Position numbers and translations under genes: made by a program. A stretch of 64,000 nt of DNA from contig NZ_JABANC010000001.1 in NCBI RefSeq assembly GCF_012931685.1, positions 62,001 through 126,000 on the forward strand, in the 5' to 3' direction. Every line of letters starts with the position of its first letter. Within the stretch, counting starts at the first letter, position 1. This DNA is from Hanstruepera ponticola (GTDB taxonomy: Bacteria > Bacteroidota > Bacteroidia > Flavobacteriales > Flavobacteriaceae). Below, piece by piece: positions 47,354 to 56,706 of this stretch. Below the pieces are notes generated by a model. That model made no database searches and was not told where the DNA came from. It saw nothing but the letters and a program-made list of their open reading frames with translations.

Positions 47354-48382
47354 ATGGGATTTTTTGACTTCCTAACCGAGGAGATAGCAATAGATTTAGG
47401 AACTGCCAATACATTAATCATTCATAACGATAAGGTTGTTGTTGACAGCCCATCTATTGTTGCTCGCGATAGAGTTTCAGGCAAAATTATTGCCGTTGGA
47501 AAGGAAGCTAGTATGATGCAAGGAAAAACGCATGAGAATATCAAAACCATTAGACCTTTGAAAGATGGTGTTATTGCCGATTTTGATGCTTCAGAACAAA
47601 TGATCAGTATGTTCATTAAAAATATTCCGGCGCTTAAAAAGAAATTGTTCCCACCATCCTTAAGAATGGTTATTTGTATTCCTTCTGGAATAACAGAAGT
47701 TGAAATGCGAGCGGTAAAAGAAAGTGCTGAACGTGTAAATGGAAAAGAAGTCTATTTGATTCACGAACCTATGGCTGCTGCTATTGGTATTGGTGTAGAT
47801 ATTATGCAGCCTAAAGGAAACATGGTTGTTGATATAGGTGGTGGTACAACTGAAATTGCCGTTATTGCTCTTGGTGGAATTGTATGTGACAAATCGGTTA
47901 AAATTGCAGGTGATGTATTCACAAACGATATTATTTACTACATGCGAACTCAACATAATTTATATGTTGGTGAACGTACTGCAGAAAAGATTAAAATTCA
48001 AATTGGTGCAGCAACTGAAGATTTAGAATTACCTCCAGAAGATATGAGTGTTCAAGGACGAGATTTATTAACTGGAAAACCTAAACAGGTATCTATTTCG
48101 TATCGTGAAATTGCAAAAGCACTTGATAAATCAATCTTACGTATTGAAGATGCCGTTATGGAGACGTTATCACAAACACCTCCTGAATTGGCTGCCGATA
48201 TTTACAATACAGGTATCTATTTAGCAGGTGGTGGTTCTATGTTAAGAGGATTGGATAAACGTCTATCACAAAAAACCGATTTACCAGTATATATAGCTGA
48301 AGACCCACTGCGAGCTGTTGTTCGCGGGACAGGCATTACACTTAAAAACTTATCAAAATACAAAAGCGTATTGATTAAATAG
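47354..48382 (+). CDS. mreB: Rod shape-determining protein MreB
   Basis: 342 residues of actin fold. The phosphate-1 block DLGTANTLI lies near residue 15, the phosphate-2 block VVDIGGGTTEIAV near 158, and the adenosine block YLAGGGSMLRGL near 289. It forms the membrane-bound filaments that steer wall growth. It leads the mreBCD-mrdA-rodA cluster. Confidence 0.97.
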   Translation: MGFFDFLTEEIAIDLGTANTLIIHNDKVVVDSPSIVARDRVSGKIIAVGKEASMMQGKTHENIKTIRPLKDGVIADFDASEQMISMFIKNIPALKKKLFPPSLRMVICIPSGITEVEMRAVKESAERVNGKEVYLIHEPMAAAIGIGVDIMQPKGNMVVDIGGGTTEIAVIALGGIVCDKSVKIAGDVFTNDIIYYMRTQHNLYVGERTAEKIKIQIGAATEDLELPPEDMSVQGRDLLTGKPKQVSISYREIAKALDKSILRIEDAVMETLSQTPPELAADIYNTGIYLAGGGSMLRGLDKRLSQKTDLPVYIAEDPLRAVVRGTGITLKNLSKYKSVLIK

Positions 48383-48392
48383 CTTTTAAATC

Positions 48393-49205
48393 ATGCAACA
48401 AATAATCAACTTCTTTTTAAGAAACAAAGTCTTTTTGTTGTATTTGTTTTTGATGTTTTTAGCTACGGTTTTTACCATTCAGTCACACTCCTACCACAAA
48501 AGCCGTTTTATAAATTCAGCCAATTTTTTAACGGGTGGTATTTACAATTCTGTCAATGATGTCCAGTCTTTTTTCAATTTAAGACATCAGAACAAACTAC
48601 TTCAGGAGGAAAACAATTATTTAAAATCCATCCTATATAATTCTCAAGGTGAATTAAAAAATGCCTATGATAGCACACAAATCCTAGGCAATTATAAGTT
48701 TACGCCTGCTCGAATTATAAAAAACAGTTATGCTTTAAGCAACAATGTTTTAACACTTAATAAAGGAAAAAAGGACAGTATTAAACAAGATTTTGGTGTT
48801 ATTACCTCAAAAGGTATTTTAGGAATTATTGATAAAACCAGTAAAAATTACGCGACTGTTTTATCCATATTGAACACTAATATTAAGATAAGTGCTCAAT
48901 TAAAAAACACCAATCATTTTGGTTCCTTAATTTGGGACACCAAGTCACCTAACATCGTGCAATTAACAGAAATCTCTAAAATAGCACCACTAAAGAAAGG
49001 CGATACCATTATCACTTCTGGTCGTTCTATAATTTTCCCAAAAGGTATACGTATTGGGACAATTGAAAATTTTAAACTTGATGACGCAGAAAACTTTTAT
49101 ACCATTAACGTTAAACTGTTTAATGACATGACCAACATTGAACATGTTTATATTATAGAAAATAGAAGCAAAGAAGAAATCAATAGCCTGCTCAATAATG
49201 AATAA
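48393..49205 (+). CDS. mreC: Rod shape-determining protein MreC
   Basis: 270 residues. One membrane helix (about 11-29) is followed by a coiled coil (about 55-95) and the two-barrel MreC domain (V-L-T-L-N-K-G-K-K-D-S-I near residue 120, G-I-L-G-I near 140, and I-I-T-S-G-R-S-I-I-F-P-K-G-I-R-I-G near 207). It links MreB to the elongasome. It overlaps mreD by 8 bases. Confidence 0.93.
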   Translation: MQQIINFFLRNKVFLLYLFLMFLATVFTIQSHSYHKSRFINSANFLTGGIYNSVNDVQSFFNLRHQNKLLQEENNYLKSILYNSQGELKNAYDSTQILGNYKFTPARIIKNSYALSNNVLTLNKGKKDSIKQDFGVITSKGILGIIDKTSKNYATVLSILNTNIKISAQLKNTNHFGSLIWDTKSPNIVQLTEISKIAPLKKGDTIITSGRSIIFPKGIRIGTIENFKLDDAENFYTINVKLFNDMTNIEHVYIIENRSKEEINSLLNNE

Positions 49206-49701
49206 TATTATTTTTTCATATAGTATAAGGTTCATTGTATTGGTTTTAGTACAAGTTTTAATTTTGAACCAAATCAATTTTTTGGGCAGTATTAACCCTT
49301 ATCTGTATGTAATATTTATTTGTCTGTTTCAGGTGAATAATAACCGTATGGTATTTTTGTTTTTGAGTTTTCTTTTAGGACTTACCATAGATGTTTTTTC
49401 GGATTCTGGAGGTGTCCATGCTGCTGCATCAGTGACCATTGGTTTTATTAGACCAGTTGTTTTAAAATTTTGTTTTGGATCTGTTTATGAACACCAAACC
49501 ATTAAATTCAAGAATGTAGATTTTGGAGCAAAAATATTCTATTTCATAATCATGGTTCTAATACACCATCTCATTCTATTTTTATTTGAAATTTTTAACC
49601 TTTCCGAAATACTTTTAATACTCAAAAAAACGTTATTCTCTGGAATATTCACTATTTTACTGTGTGTCGTAACATCTATAATTTTCAGTAGAAAAACATA
49701 A
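49198..49701 (+). CDS. mreD: Rod shape-determining protein MreD
   Basis: 167 residues, nearly all in about five membrane helices. The N-L-x-x-I-N-P-Y-L-Y-V block near residue 30 and F-L-L-G-L-T-I-D-V-F-S-D near 60 are typical. It is identified mainly by position between mreC and mrdA, with an 8-base overlap before it and a one-base overlap after. Confidence 0.88.
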   Translation: MNNIIFSYSIRFIVLVLVQVLILNQINFLGSINPYLYVIFICLFQVNNNRMVFLFLSFLLGLTIDVFSDSGGVHAAASVTIGFIRPVVLKFCFGSVYEHQTIKFKNVDFGAKIFYFIIMVLIHHLILFLFEIFNLSEILLILKKTLFSGIFTILLCVVTSIIFSRKT

Positions 49702-51647
49702 TGCGCCAATTTTTATTATTTATCATCATCATTTTAGTCGGCTTTACTTTTTTAGGGCGATTATTCTATCTTCAAGTCTATACATTTAACACTCAAAATC
49801 TATATGAAGATAATGCCATTAGAAAGGTATATGATTATCCAAAACGGGGATTTGTTTACGATAGAAATGGCAAACTTTTAGTTGGTAATCAGCCCTCTTA
49901 TGATGTTATGGTTATACCAAGAGAAGTAAAACCATTGGACACAACAGAGTTTTGTGCTTTGTTAAAAATCACAAAAGAACAGTTTATCAAGACTTATAAT
50001 AAAGCCTATAATTATTCTCCAAGATTACCTTACGTATTTATTCCTCATTTATCAAAAGAAGATTATGCCGTTTTACAGGAAAAGATGCGTAAATATGAAG
50101 GTTTTTATATTCAAAAAAGATTGTTGCGTGATTACCAGACTACAGTTGGTGCCAATGTACTAGGTTTTATTGCCGAGGTCACACCAACTCAAATAGAAAA
50201 ATCTCCTTATTATAAAATGGGCGATTTAATTGGGAAGCAAGGTGTAGAACTTTCTTATGAAGAAGAGTTAAGAGGTATAAAAGGTATCAAATTTATTCAA
50301 AAAGACCGATTTAATAGAGATATTGGGCCTTATAAGGAAGGTAAATTTGACACCTTACCAAAGCAGGGTAAAGACATTACCATTACAATCGACACAAAAT
50401 TACAAGAATACGGTGAGTTGTTGATGCAAAATAAACGCGGTGGAATTGTAGCTATCGAACCAAATTCAGGTGAAATCCTAGCGCTAGTTTCGGCACCCTC
50501 ATATAACCCTAATTTATTAGTTGGAAGAAAACGTTCACGAAATTATACAAAACTCTACAACGACTCCATCAATTTACCATTGATTGATAAAAGTTTATTA
50601 CGAGTGCATGAACCTGGCTCACCATTTAAATCATTAGTGGCATTGACAGCATTACAGGAAGGTGTTATAAATACTGAAACCTCAATAAGCTGTTCAGGCG
50701 TTTACAGATATGGCCGACGCGGCACAATGGGTTGCCATTGTGGTGGTGGCAGACGCAGTTTAAATTTGGGTATTGCCAAATCATGTAACTCCTATTTTGC
50801 CAACGCCTTTAGAAAAACTATTGATAAATATGATAATGCCAGTCATTCTATGGACATTTGGAGTGGTCACATAAAAAGCTTTGGCTTAGGCCAATATTTA
50901 GGAACCGATTTACCAATAGGAAAAAAAGGAAATATTCCTGATGGCGCCTATTATGATAAGTGGTATCCAGATTTCAACTGGGGAGCTACAACGATAATTT
51001 CAAACGCTATTGGACAAGGTGAAGTACAAGTTACTCCAATCCATTTGGCAAATATGACTGCAGCAATTGCCAATCGTGGTTATTATTACACACCTCATAT
51101 AATCAAAGATATTGAGAGTCAAGAAATAGACAACAATTTTACCACTAAACACCAAACGAGTATTGACGAAAGACATTTCGAACCAGTTGTTCAGGGCTTG
51201 TTTGATGTGTATAACAAAGGTACAGCACATTTTTTACAAGTCCCAGGAATTGAAATTTGTGGTAAAACAGGAACAGCAGAAAACTTCACTATAATTGATG
51301 GGACTAGAACACAATTGACAGATCATTCTATTTTTATAGCGTTTGCACCAAAAGACAACCCAAAAATTGCTTTGGCTGTTTTTGTTGAGAATGGTTATTT
51401 TGGAGCACGTTTTGCTGGTAGAATTGCCAGTTTAATGATTGAAAAATATTTGAAGGATGAAATCACTAGAAAAGATTTAGAGCATTGGATTTTAACTCAT
51501 AGTCTTGAAAATGAATATGCAAAACCATATTCTGGTGGTCCTTTCAAAATAAATGCACAATCGCAATATCAAGTAATTGATTTGCCAAAAGAGACCGAAA
51601 CCCTAAATCAATCAATAGTAATTCCAGCGAATGAGACAAACAGATAG
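49701..51647 (+). CDS. mrdA: Penicillin-binding protein 2 (elongasome transpeptidase)
   Basis: 648 residues. One membrane helix (about 5-22) is followed by the dimerisation domain and then the transpeptidase domain. Active-site motifs are S-P-F-K near residue 308, S-C-N near 361 and K-T-G-T near 520. A Cys/Gly-rich insertion (CHCGGGRR, near 350) lies before the SCN motif. It crosslinks peptidoglycan with RodA. It overlaps rodA by 17 bases. Confidence 0.95.
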   Translation: MRQFLLFIIIILVGFTFLGRLFYLQVYTFNTQNLYEDNAIRKVYDYPKRGFVYDRNGKLLVGNQPSYDVMVIPREVKPLDTTEFCALLKITKEQFIKTYNKAYNYSPRLPYVFIPHLSKEDYAVLQEKMRKYEGFYIQKRLLRDYQTTVGANVLGFIAEVTPTQIEKSPYYKMGDLIGKQGVELSYEEELRGIKGIKFIQKDRFNRDIGPYKEGKFDTLPKQGKDITITIDTKLQEYGELLMQNKRGGIVAIEPNSGEILALVSAPSYNPNLLVGRKRSRNYTKLYNDSINLPLIDKSLLRVHEPGSPFKSLVALTALQEGVINTETSISCSGVYRYGRRGTMGCHCGGGRRSLNLGIAKSCNSYFANAFRKTIDKYDNASHSMDIWSGHIKSFGLGQYLGTDLPIGKKGNIPDGAYYDKWYPDFNWGATTIISNAIGQGEVQVTPIHLANMTAAIANRGYYYTPHIIKDIESQEIDNNFTTKHQTSIDERHFEPVVQGLFDVYNKGTAHFLQVPGIEICGKTGTAENFTIIDGTRTQLTDHSIFIAFAPKDNPKIALAVFVENGYFGARFAGRIASLMIEKYLKDEITRKDLEHWILTHSLENEYAKPYSGGPFKINAQSQYQVIDLPKETETLNQSIVIPANETNR

Positions 51648-52905
51648 ATATTTTAAATTTGACTGGATAACCATTCTTCTTTTTTTACTATTAGTTGGTT
51701 TTGGCTGGATGAATATCCTTTCAGCTTCTCACATTGGTGAAACCATTGACTATTTTGACTTTTCTCAACCTTATGGCAAACAACTTGTCTTTATTCTACT
51801 TACTTTCTTATTAATAATTGTACTACTATCCATTGAAGCTAAATTTTATGAACGTTTTTCAAGTATTATTTATTTGATTGGAATTCTCTCTTTAGTGGGA
51901 CTGTTTTTATTCGGCAAAAATGTAAATGGCGCTACATCATGGTATGGTATTGGTGGTATGACCATTCAGCCTAGCGAGTTTGCCAAAGCAGCAACAGCAC
52001 TAGCTGTCGCTAAATACATTAGCGATATGAATACTGATATTAAATCTTTTAAAGATCAAATTAGGCTTTTTATCATTATTGCTCTTCCTGCTATTTTAGT
52101 ATTGCTTCAAAATGATGCAGGGAGTACGCTAGTTTACGGTTCATTTTTCTTTGTATTATATCGTGAAGGATTACCTAAAATCTATTTATGGATTATTGTT
52201 ATACTCGGTTTAATATCTGTTGCAGCATTAAAGTTTGGTCCCTTAATCACAATAGCCGCAACAAGTATTATTGTTTTTGGATTTCATTTATTAAGAAAAA
52301 AGAAACCTTCAATAATTCAGCCAATAGCTATGCTTATAGCAGCTATTATTTTAACGTTTGGTGTTAATTTTTTCTACCAAAACATACTGCAACCACATCA
52401 GCAGGATAGGATAAGCTTATGGCTTCGATTAGAAAAAGACCCTGTTAAAATTGAACAAATGCGTCGTGATATTTTGTATAATCTCTATGAATCTGAAAAA
52501 GCTATTAGCTCGGGTGGATTTAATGGAAAGGGGTTTTTAGAAGGCACTCGAACAACTGGTAAATTTGTCCCAGAACAGCACACTGATTATATTTTTAGCA
52601 CAGTTGGTGAAGAATGGGGATTTCTGGGTAGTGCGCTGGTAGTTATTGTTTTTGTGCTACTCTTATTACGTATATTAAGACTGGCCGAACTTCAAAAGTC
52701 ACAATTCAGTCGGGTTTATGGCTATGGCGTAGCCTCTATATTTTTCTTTCATTTTTTGATTAATATTGGGATGGTTATGGGATTAATTCCAACCATTGGA
52801 ATCCCACTGCCCTTTTTTAGCTATGGTGGCTCCGGACTTTGGGGCTTTACAATTTTGCTCTTTATTTTTATCAAACTTGATTCCAACAAGATTAACGAGT
52901 GGTAA
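51631..52905 (+). CDS. rodA: SEDS peptidoglycan glycosyltransferase RodA
   Basis: 424 residues with about ten membrane helices. The SEDS blocks G-I-G-G-M-T-I-Q-P-S-E-F-A-K near residue 107, L-L-Q-N-D-A-G-S near 160, and I-P-T-I-G-I-P-L-P-F-F-S-Y-G-G-S near 386 are intact. It polymerises glycan strands with PBP2. It ends the elongasome cluster, and no clear terminator follows. Confidence 0.96.
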   Translation: MRQTDRYFKFDWITILLFLLLVGFGWMNILSASHIGETIDYFDFSQPYGKQLVFILLTFLLIIVLLSIEAKFYERFSSIIYLIGILSLVGLFLFGKNVNGATSWYGIGGMTIQPSEFAKAATALAVAKYISDMNTDIKSFKDQIRLFIIIALPAILVLLQNDAGSTLVYGSFFFVLYREGLPKIYLWIIVILGLISVAALKFGPLITIAATSIIVFGFHLLRKKKPSIIQPIAMLIAAIILTFGVNFFYQNILQPHQQDRISLWLRLEKDPVKIEQMRRDILYNLYESEKAISSGGFNGKGFLEGTRTTGKFVPEQHTDYIFSTVGEEWGFLGSALVVIVFVLLLLRILRLAELQKSQFSRVYGYGVASIFFFHFLINIGMVMGLIPTIGIPLPFFSYGGSGLWGFTILLFIFIKLDSNKINEW

Positions 52906-53008
52906 TTATTTTTTTACTTCGTAAATATTATTGAAACGATATTATCTCATATTTATTTTAAACCATAACATAAAGATAATATTAATCTTCCGTGATTTCA
53001 TTTGATAA

Positions 53009-53041
53009 TTGTTTCATTTACAGGATTTTTTCTTACTTTTA
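53009..53041 (+). promoter_or_regulatory. Candidate promoter of the DUF2092-DUF6515-sulfatase unit
   Basis: TTG, 22 bases, then TACTTTTA (one mismatch to TAnnTTTG), 52 bases before the ATG at 53094, in the gap after rodA. Confidence 0.4.
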
Positions 53042-53093
53042 TTAGCCATAAATAATTATGGTTTTTCCATTTAAAAATAAACAACCAAAAATC

Positions 53094-53822
53094 ATGAAAA
53101 TACATCTTTCATTATTATTTTTTTTAATATTTTCAGTTAATTCGTTTTCGCAAATCAACAAAGATCACGATTCTACAGCAATTTTTATTTTAGATAAAAT
53201 GGCCGATGTTATAGGAGATTTGCAATCTGTAACATTTGAATTAGATAATTCAACAGATCAATTTGATAGCAACAATAATATTGAAAAGCAGTATTCTACG
53301 AGCACCATTTCTTTTTCTGGACCTAATAAATTAAGAGTGAAAATTGAAGGTACTAATGGGACAAAAGGTTTTTGGTATGATGGTAGTTATTTATCATTTT
53401 ACAACTTTGATGAAAACAATTATGTTACACTCGAAGCTCCTGAAACTACTCTAGAAATGATTGATGAAATGCATGTTAATTATGATTTTCAATTTCCAGC
53501 AGCAGATTTTTTCTATCCCAATTTTACAGATGATATGATGGAACAATTTGATTCCATTAAGTTTTTAGGAAAAAAAACTATTGACAATGAAGAATGTTAT
53601 CACATCATGGCAACGAATAGCGAATTAAATGTTCAGTTATGGATATCTAATAAGACCTATCTTCTACCAAAACACTTTGTCATGATTTATAAAAACAAAT
53701 CGAATTTACAATACGAATCAACTTTTAAAAGTTGGAATCTAAATCCCGATATTCCAGATGCAGCATTTGATTTTTTACCGCCTCCAAGAGCAAGATTAAT
53801 TAGTATTCTTAAAAAATCGTAA
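53094..53822 (+). CDS. DUF2092 domain-containing exported protein
   Basis: 242 residues from an ATG at 53094. An ATG at 53058 would put 12 polar residues before the signal peptide. The signal ends near SFSQ. The mature part matches DUF2092, a LolA/LolB-like half-barrel (F-S-G-P-N-K-L-R-V near residue 80, G-F-W-Y-D-G-S near 97, and D-F-F-Y-P-N near 142). By fold it may carry a hydrophobic ligand or lipoprotein in the periplasm. It leads a three-gene run with DUF6515 and a sulfatase. Confidence 0.8.
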   Translation: MKIHLSLLFFLIFSVNSFSQINKDHDSTAIFILDKMADVIGDLQSVTFELDNSTDQFDSNNNIEKQYSTSTISFSGPNKLRVKIEGTNGTKGFWYDGSYLSFYNFDENNYVTLEAPETTLEMIDEMHVNYDFQFPAADFFYPNFTDDMMEQFDSIKFLGKKTIDNEECYHIMATNSELNVQLWISNKTYLLPKHFVMIYKNKSNLQYESTFKSWNLNPDIPDAAFDFLPPPRARLISILKKS

Positions 53823-53853
53823 CGTAGTTGTTTACCATTCAAAATTTTACATC

Positions 53854-54978
53854 ATGACTAAAGAAAACATAAATTTCAAATACATATTAGCCACTGTTTT
53901 ATTATTTATAGCACTTATATTACCATCTGAAATAATGGCTCAACGCATGGGACATGGCGCATCAAGAGGTGGTGGACGAACCATGTCAAGAGGCGGCGGA
54001 CATTCTATGTCTAGACCTTCCAGCAGACCCTCTAATAATAGAGCAACAACCAATAGAAGTTCGAGCAGAAATAAAGCAACAACAAGACCATCGACCTCAA
54101 ACAGAACGCCTTCAAGATCAATTAATGGAGGGCATACCAAAAACAAAAGTCGAGATTTTTCCAAAAATAAAATGCCTAACCGAAGTACCAATAGAGCCAC
54201 AAATAATAAATCTACTCGAGACAGGTCTGCAACTGGTGATAGGTCTTCACGTGACAAGTCTGCACCTAAATTAGACACTCGAAATCGCAAAACCTCTAAT
54301 GTTAAAGATAGAAGTGGGAATAGAGGAAATGGAAACCGAGGAAACAATATTAACAGTGGTAATAGAAGAAACATCAATATAGATAATAGTAGAACCGTAA
54401 ATGTTAACAGAAGAAACACTTATGTTAGACCTAGTCCTAGACGCTATTCTAGACCGCCTTATGCTTATGGTGGCTATCGCTACTATTGTCATAGACCATA
54501 TTTTTACCACCCTTTCGTACCTTTTTATTGGGGTCCTTATTATCATCCTTGGGGATATTTTGTAACCTCTTTGGCAACAACGGCAATTATTGTTAGTATA
54601 GTTAATGACAATGATGACGACGATGATGAAGAATATCACTACGAAAACGGTAATTATTATCTTAAAACTGAAGATGGTTTCGTGGCTGTTCAAGCTCCTG
54701 TTGGTGCCGAAGTACCTGATATACCTGATGAAGCGGAAAAAGTTGAAGTCAATAACACCACAAATTATTACTATGGCGGAGCTTTCTACGAACAAAACAA
54801 AGATGGTTACATTGTAGTACCTGCAACTGCTGGAACCATAGTGCCTGGCTTACCTGAAGGTGGAGAAGAAGTAAAAATAGGCGATGTAACTTATGTGCAA
54901 TTTGGAGATACCTATTACCAACCCATTCAAGTTGACGGTAAGGATATGTATGAAATTGTGGAAGTAAAAAAAGAATAA
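53854..54978 (+). CDS. DUF6515 protein with Arg/Ser/Asn-rich low-complexity region
   Basis: 374 residues. A hydrophobic N-terminal segment (about 10-28) is followed by an extreme Arg/Ser/Asn/Thr-rich tract at about 32-195, with G-G-G-R-x-M-S-R-G-G-G and R-N-x-R-N-x motifs. A Tyr/Pro/His-rich block (PYYHPWGYF) leads into a membrane helix near 235. Asp-rich residues then precede the DUF6515 repeats (G-N-Y-Y-L-K, G-A-F-Y-E-Q, G-D-T-Y-Y-Q-P). The basic tract may bind sulfated or acidic polymers, but that is speculation. It is 31 bases after the DUF2092 gene. Confidence 0.8.
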   Translation: MTKENINFKYILATVLLFIALILPSEIMAQRMGHGASRGGGRTMSRGGGHSMSRPSSRPSNNRATTNRSSSRNKATTRPSTSNRTPSRSINGGHTKNKSRDFSKNKMPNRSTNRATNNKSTRDRSATGDRSSRDKSAPKLDTRNRKTSNVKDRSGNRGNGNRGNNINSGNRRNINIDNSRTVNVNRRNTYVRPSPRRYSRPPYAYGGYRYYCHRPYFYHPFVPFYWGPYYHPWGYFVTSLATTAIIVSIVNDNDDDDDEEYHYENGNYYLKTEDGFVAVQAPVGAEVPDIPDEAEKVEVNNTTNYYYGGAFYEQNKDGYIVVPATAGTIVPGLPEGGEEVKIGDVTYVQFGDTYYQPIQVDGKDMYEIVEVKKE

Positions 54979-55025
54979 CTAAACCTAAAATTTAATTAAG
55001 CTATTAATTGTTAAACAAAAACTAT

Positions 55026-56585
55026 ATGAAAAAATTAAACATTATTTTATTGCTTGTATTAATTCCAATACTTGCTATTTCTCAAAACAATAAAAAACCC
55101 AATATTCTGGTAATTTGGGGAGACGATATCGGTACATGGAACATTAGTCACAATAATCGTGGGATGATGGGATACATGACCCCTAATATCGACCGAATTG
55201 CCAAAGAAGGTGTTGGATTTACTGACTATTATGCACAGCAATCTTGTACAGCAGGACGAGCAGCATTTATTAGTGGTAGTGTTCCGGTGCGTTCAGGAAT
55301 GACTAAAGTTGGTATGCCTGGTGCCAAAGAAGGTTGGCAAAAAACAGATGTTACCATGGCTACTGTTTTAAAAAGTCAAGGGTATAAAACTGGACAGTTT
55401 GGAAAAAACCACCAAGGGGATTTAGATGAGCATTTACCAACCATGCATGGGTTTGATGAATTCTTTGGGAATCTGTATCATCTTAATGCAGAAGAAGAAC
55501 CTGAAAATTTTGACTATCCAGGAGACATGGTTTTAAAAAATGGTCAAACATTTAAAGAAAAATTTGGTCCTCGTGGAGTTATTCATAGTTGGTCTGATGG
55601 TAAAGGCGGTCAGCGTATAGAGGATACAGGCCCATTGACTAAAAAACGTATGGAAACTATAGATGATGAAAGTGTTGCTGCTACAAAAGAATTTATTAAA
55701 AAAACTGTCGCATCTGGAGAGCCATTTTTTGTTTGGTGGAATGGAACACGTATGCATTTTAGAACACACGTTAAAAAAGATAGACGTCATCCTGGAAACG
55801 ATGAGTATACAGATGGTATGATTGAACATGACATGCATGTTGGTCAACTTCTTGACTTTTTAGATGAGTTAGGAATAACTGACAACACTCTTGTGATGTA
55901 TTCAACAGATAATGGCCCACATTATAACACATGGCCTGATGCAGGAACAACACCATTCCACGGTGAAAAAAATTCTAATTGGGAAGGTGCTTATCGCGTA
56001 CCTGCTTTTGTAAGATGGCCAGGTCAATTCCCAGCTAATGTTACATTAAACGGTATTGTAGCCCATGAAGATTGGTTACCAACGTTTGCTGCCATTGCTG
56101 GAAATCCAAACGTAAAGGATCAATTAAAAAAAGGAACTACATTAAATGGTCGATCATATAAAAATCATATTGATGGTTACAATCAGTTAGATTATTTAAC
56201 TGGAAAAGTGAAAGAATCTCCAAGAGAAGGATTTATATATGTTAATGATGGTGGTTCTATTGCTGCCTTAAGATATGGCGATTGGAAGGCTACGTTTTTA
56301 GAAAATAGAGCACGACAATTACAAATTTGGCTAGAGCCATTTGTAGAACTAAGAGCTCCTTTATTAACTAATTTGCGTCGCGACCCATTTGAAAAAGCTT
56401 ATCAAGGATCTAATACGTATTACGATTGGTATATTGATCGCGCCTATATCTTAATAGCTATTCAAAGTTATGCTTTTAATTTCCTTTCTACATTTAAAGA
56501 ATACCCACCTAGTCAAACCGCAGGTGACTGGAGTTTAGGCAAAGTTGAAAAACAAATTGAAGCCATGGTTACAAAAAGTCATTAA
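55026..56585 (+). CDS. Sulfatase 1, exported, CTAGR formylglycine motif
   Basis: 519 residues from an ATG at 55026. A TTG six codons upstream lacks support. The signal peptide ends near residue 20 (AISQ). The sulfatase fold has the calcium block WGDDIG (31-36), the formylglycine motif C-T-A-G-R (74-78) in its C-x-A-x-R form, GKNH (in place of the usual GKWH) and the second metal block STDNG near 297. It hydrolyses a sulfate ester in the periplasm. The substrate is unknown. It is close by eye to sulfatase 2. It is 47 bases after the DUF6515 gene, with a terminator after it. Confidence 0.92.
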   Translation: MKKLNIILLLVLIPILAISQNNKKPNILVIWGDDIGTWNISHNNRGMMGYMTPNIDRIAKEGVGFTDYYAQQSCTAGRAAFISGSVPVRSGMTKVGMPGAKEGWQKTDVTMATVLKSQGYKTGQFGKNHQGDLDEHLPTMHGFDEFFGNLYHLNAEEEPENFDYPGDMVLKNGQTFKEKFGPRGVIHSWSDGKGGQRIEDTGPLTKKRMETIDDESVAATKEFIKKTVASGEPFFVWWNGTRMHFRTHVKKDRRHPGNDEYTDGMIEHDMHVGQLLDFLDELGITDNTLVMYSTDNGPHYNTWPDAGTTPFHGEKNSNWEGAYRVPAFVRWPGQFPANVTLNGIVAHEDWLPTFAAIAGNPNVKDQLKKGTTLNGRSYKNHIDGYNQLDYLTGKVKESPREGFIYVNDGGSIAALRYGDWKATFLENRARQLQIWLEPFVELRAPLLTNLRRDPFEKAYQGSNTYYDWYIDRAYILIAIQSYAFNFLSTFKEYPPSQTAGDWSLGKVEKQIEAMVTKSH

Positions 56586-56604
56586 GTTATATATTTAATT
56601 ATAA

Positions 56605-56638
56605 TAAAAGGCAGACGATATCGTCTGCCTTTTTCTTT
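56605..56638 (+). terminator. Terminator after sulfatase 1
   Basis: A perfect stem (AAAAGGCAGACGAT with ATCGTCTGCCTTTT) is followed by a T-rich stretch. It separates this unit from the AraC gene. Confidence 0.88.
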
Positions 56639-56706
56639 AAATTGGACTTTTAATGATAGTTTATTTTTTATTGGTTATATTTAAATACATCGATATTTAG
56701 ATAACA

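Noticed and set aside
52939-52982. Inverted repeat ATATTATCT/AGATAATAT after rodA
   Set aside because: The spacer is 26 bases, the arms are pure AT-type sequence, and no T-run follows. Too weak to call a terminator or operator.
53940-54795. Long antisense reading frames opposite the DUF6515 gene
   Set aside because: They arise from the repetitive Arg/Ser codons and Asp codons of the sense gene. The translations are Leu- or Ile/Val-monotonous with no domain or start context.
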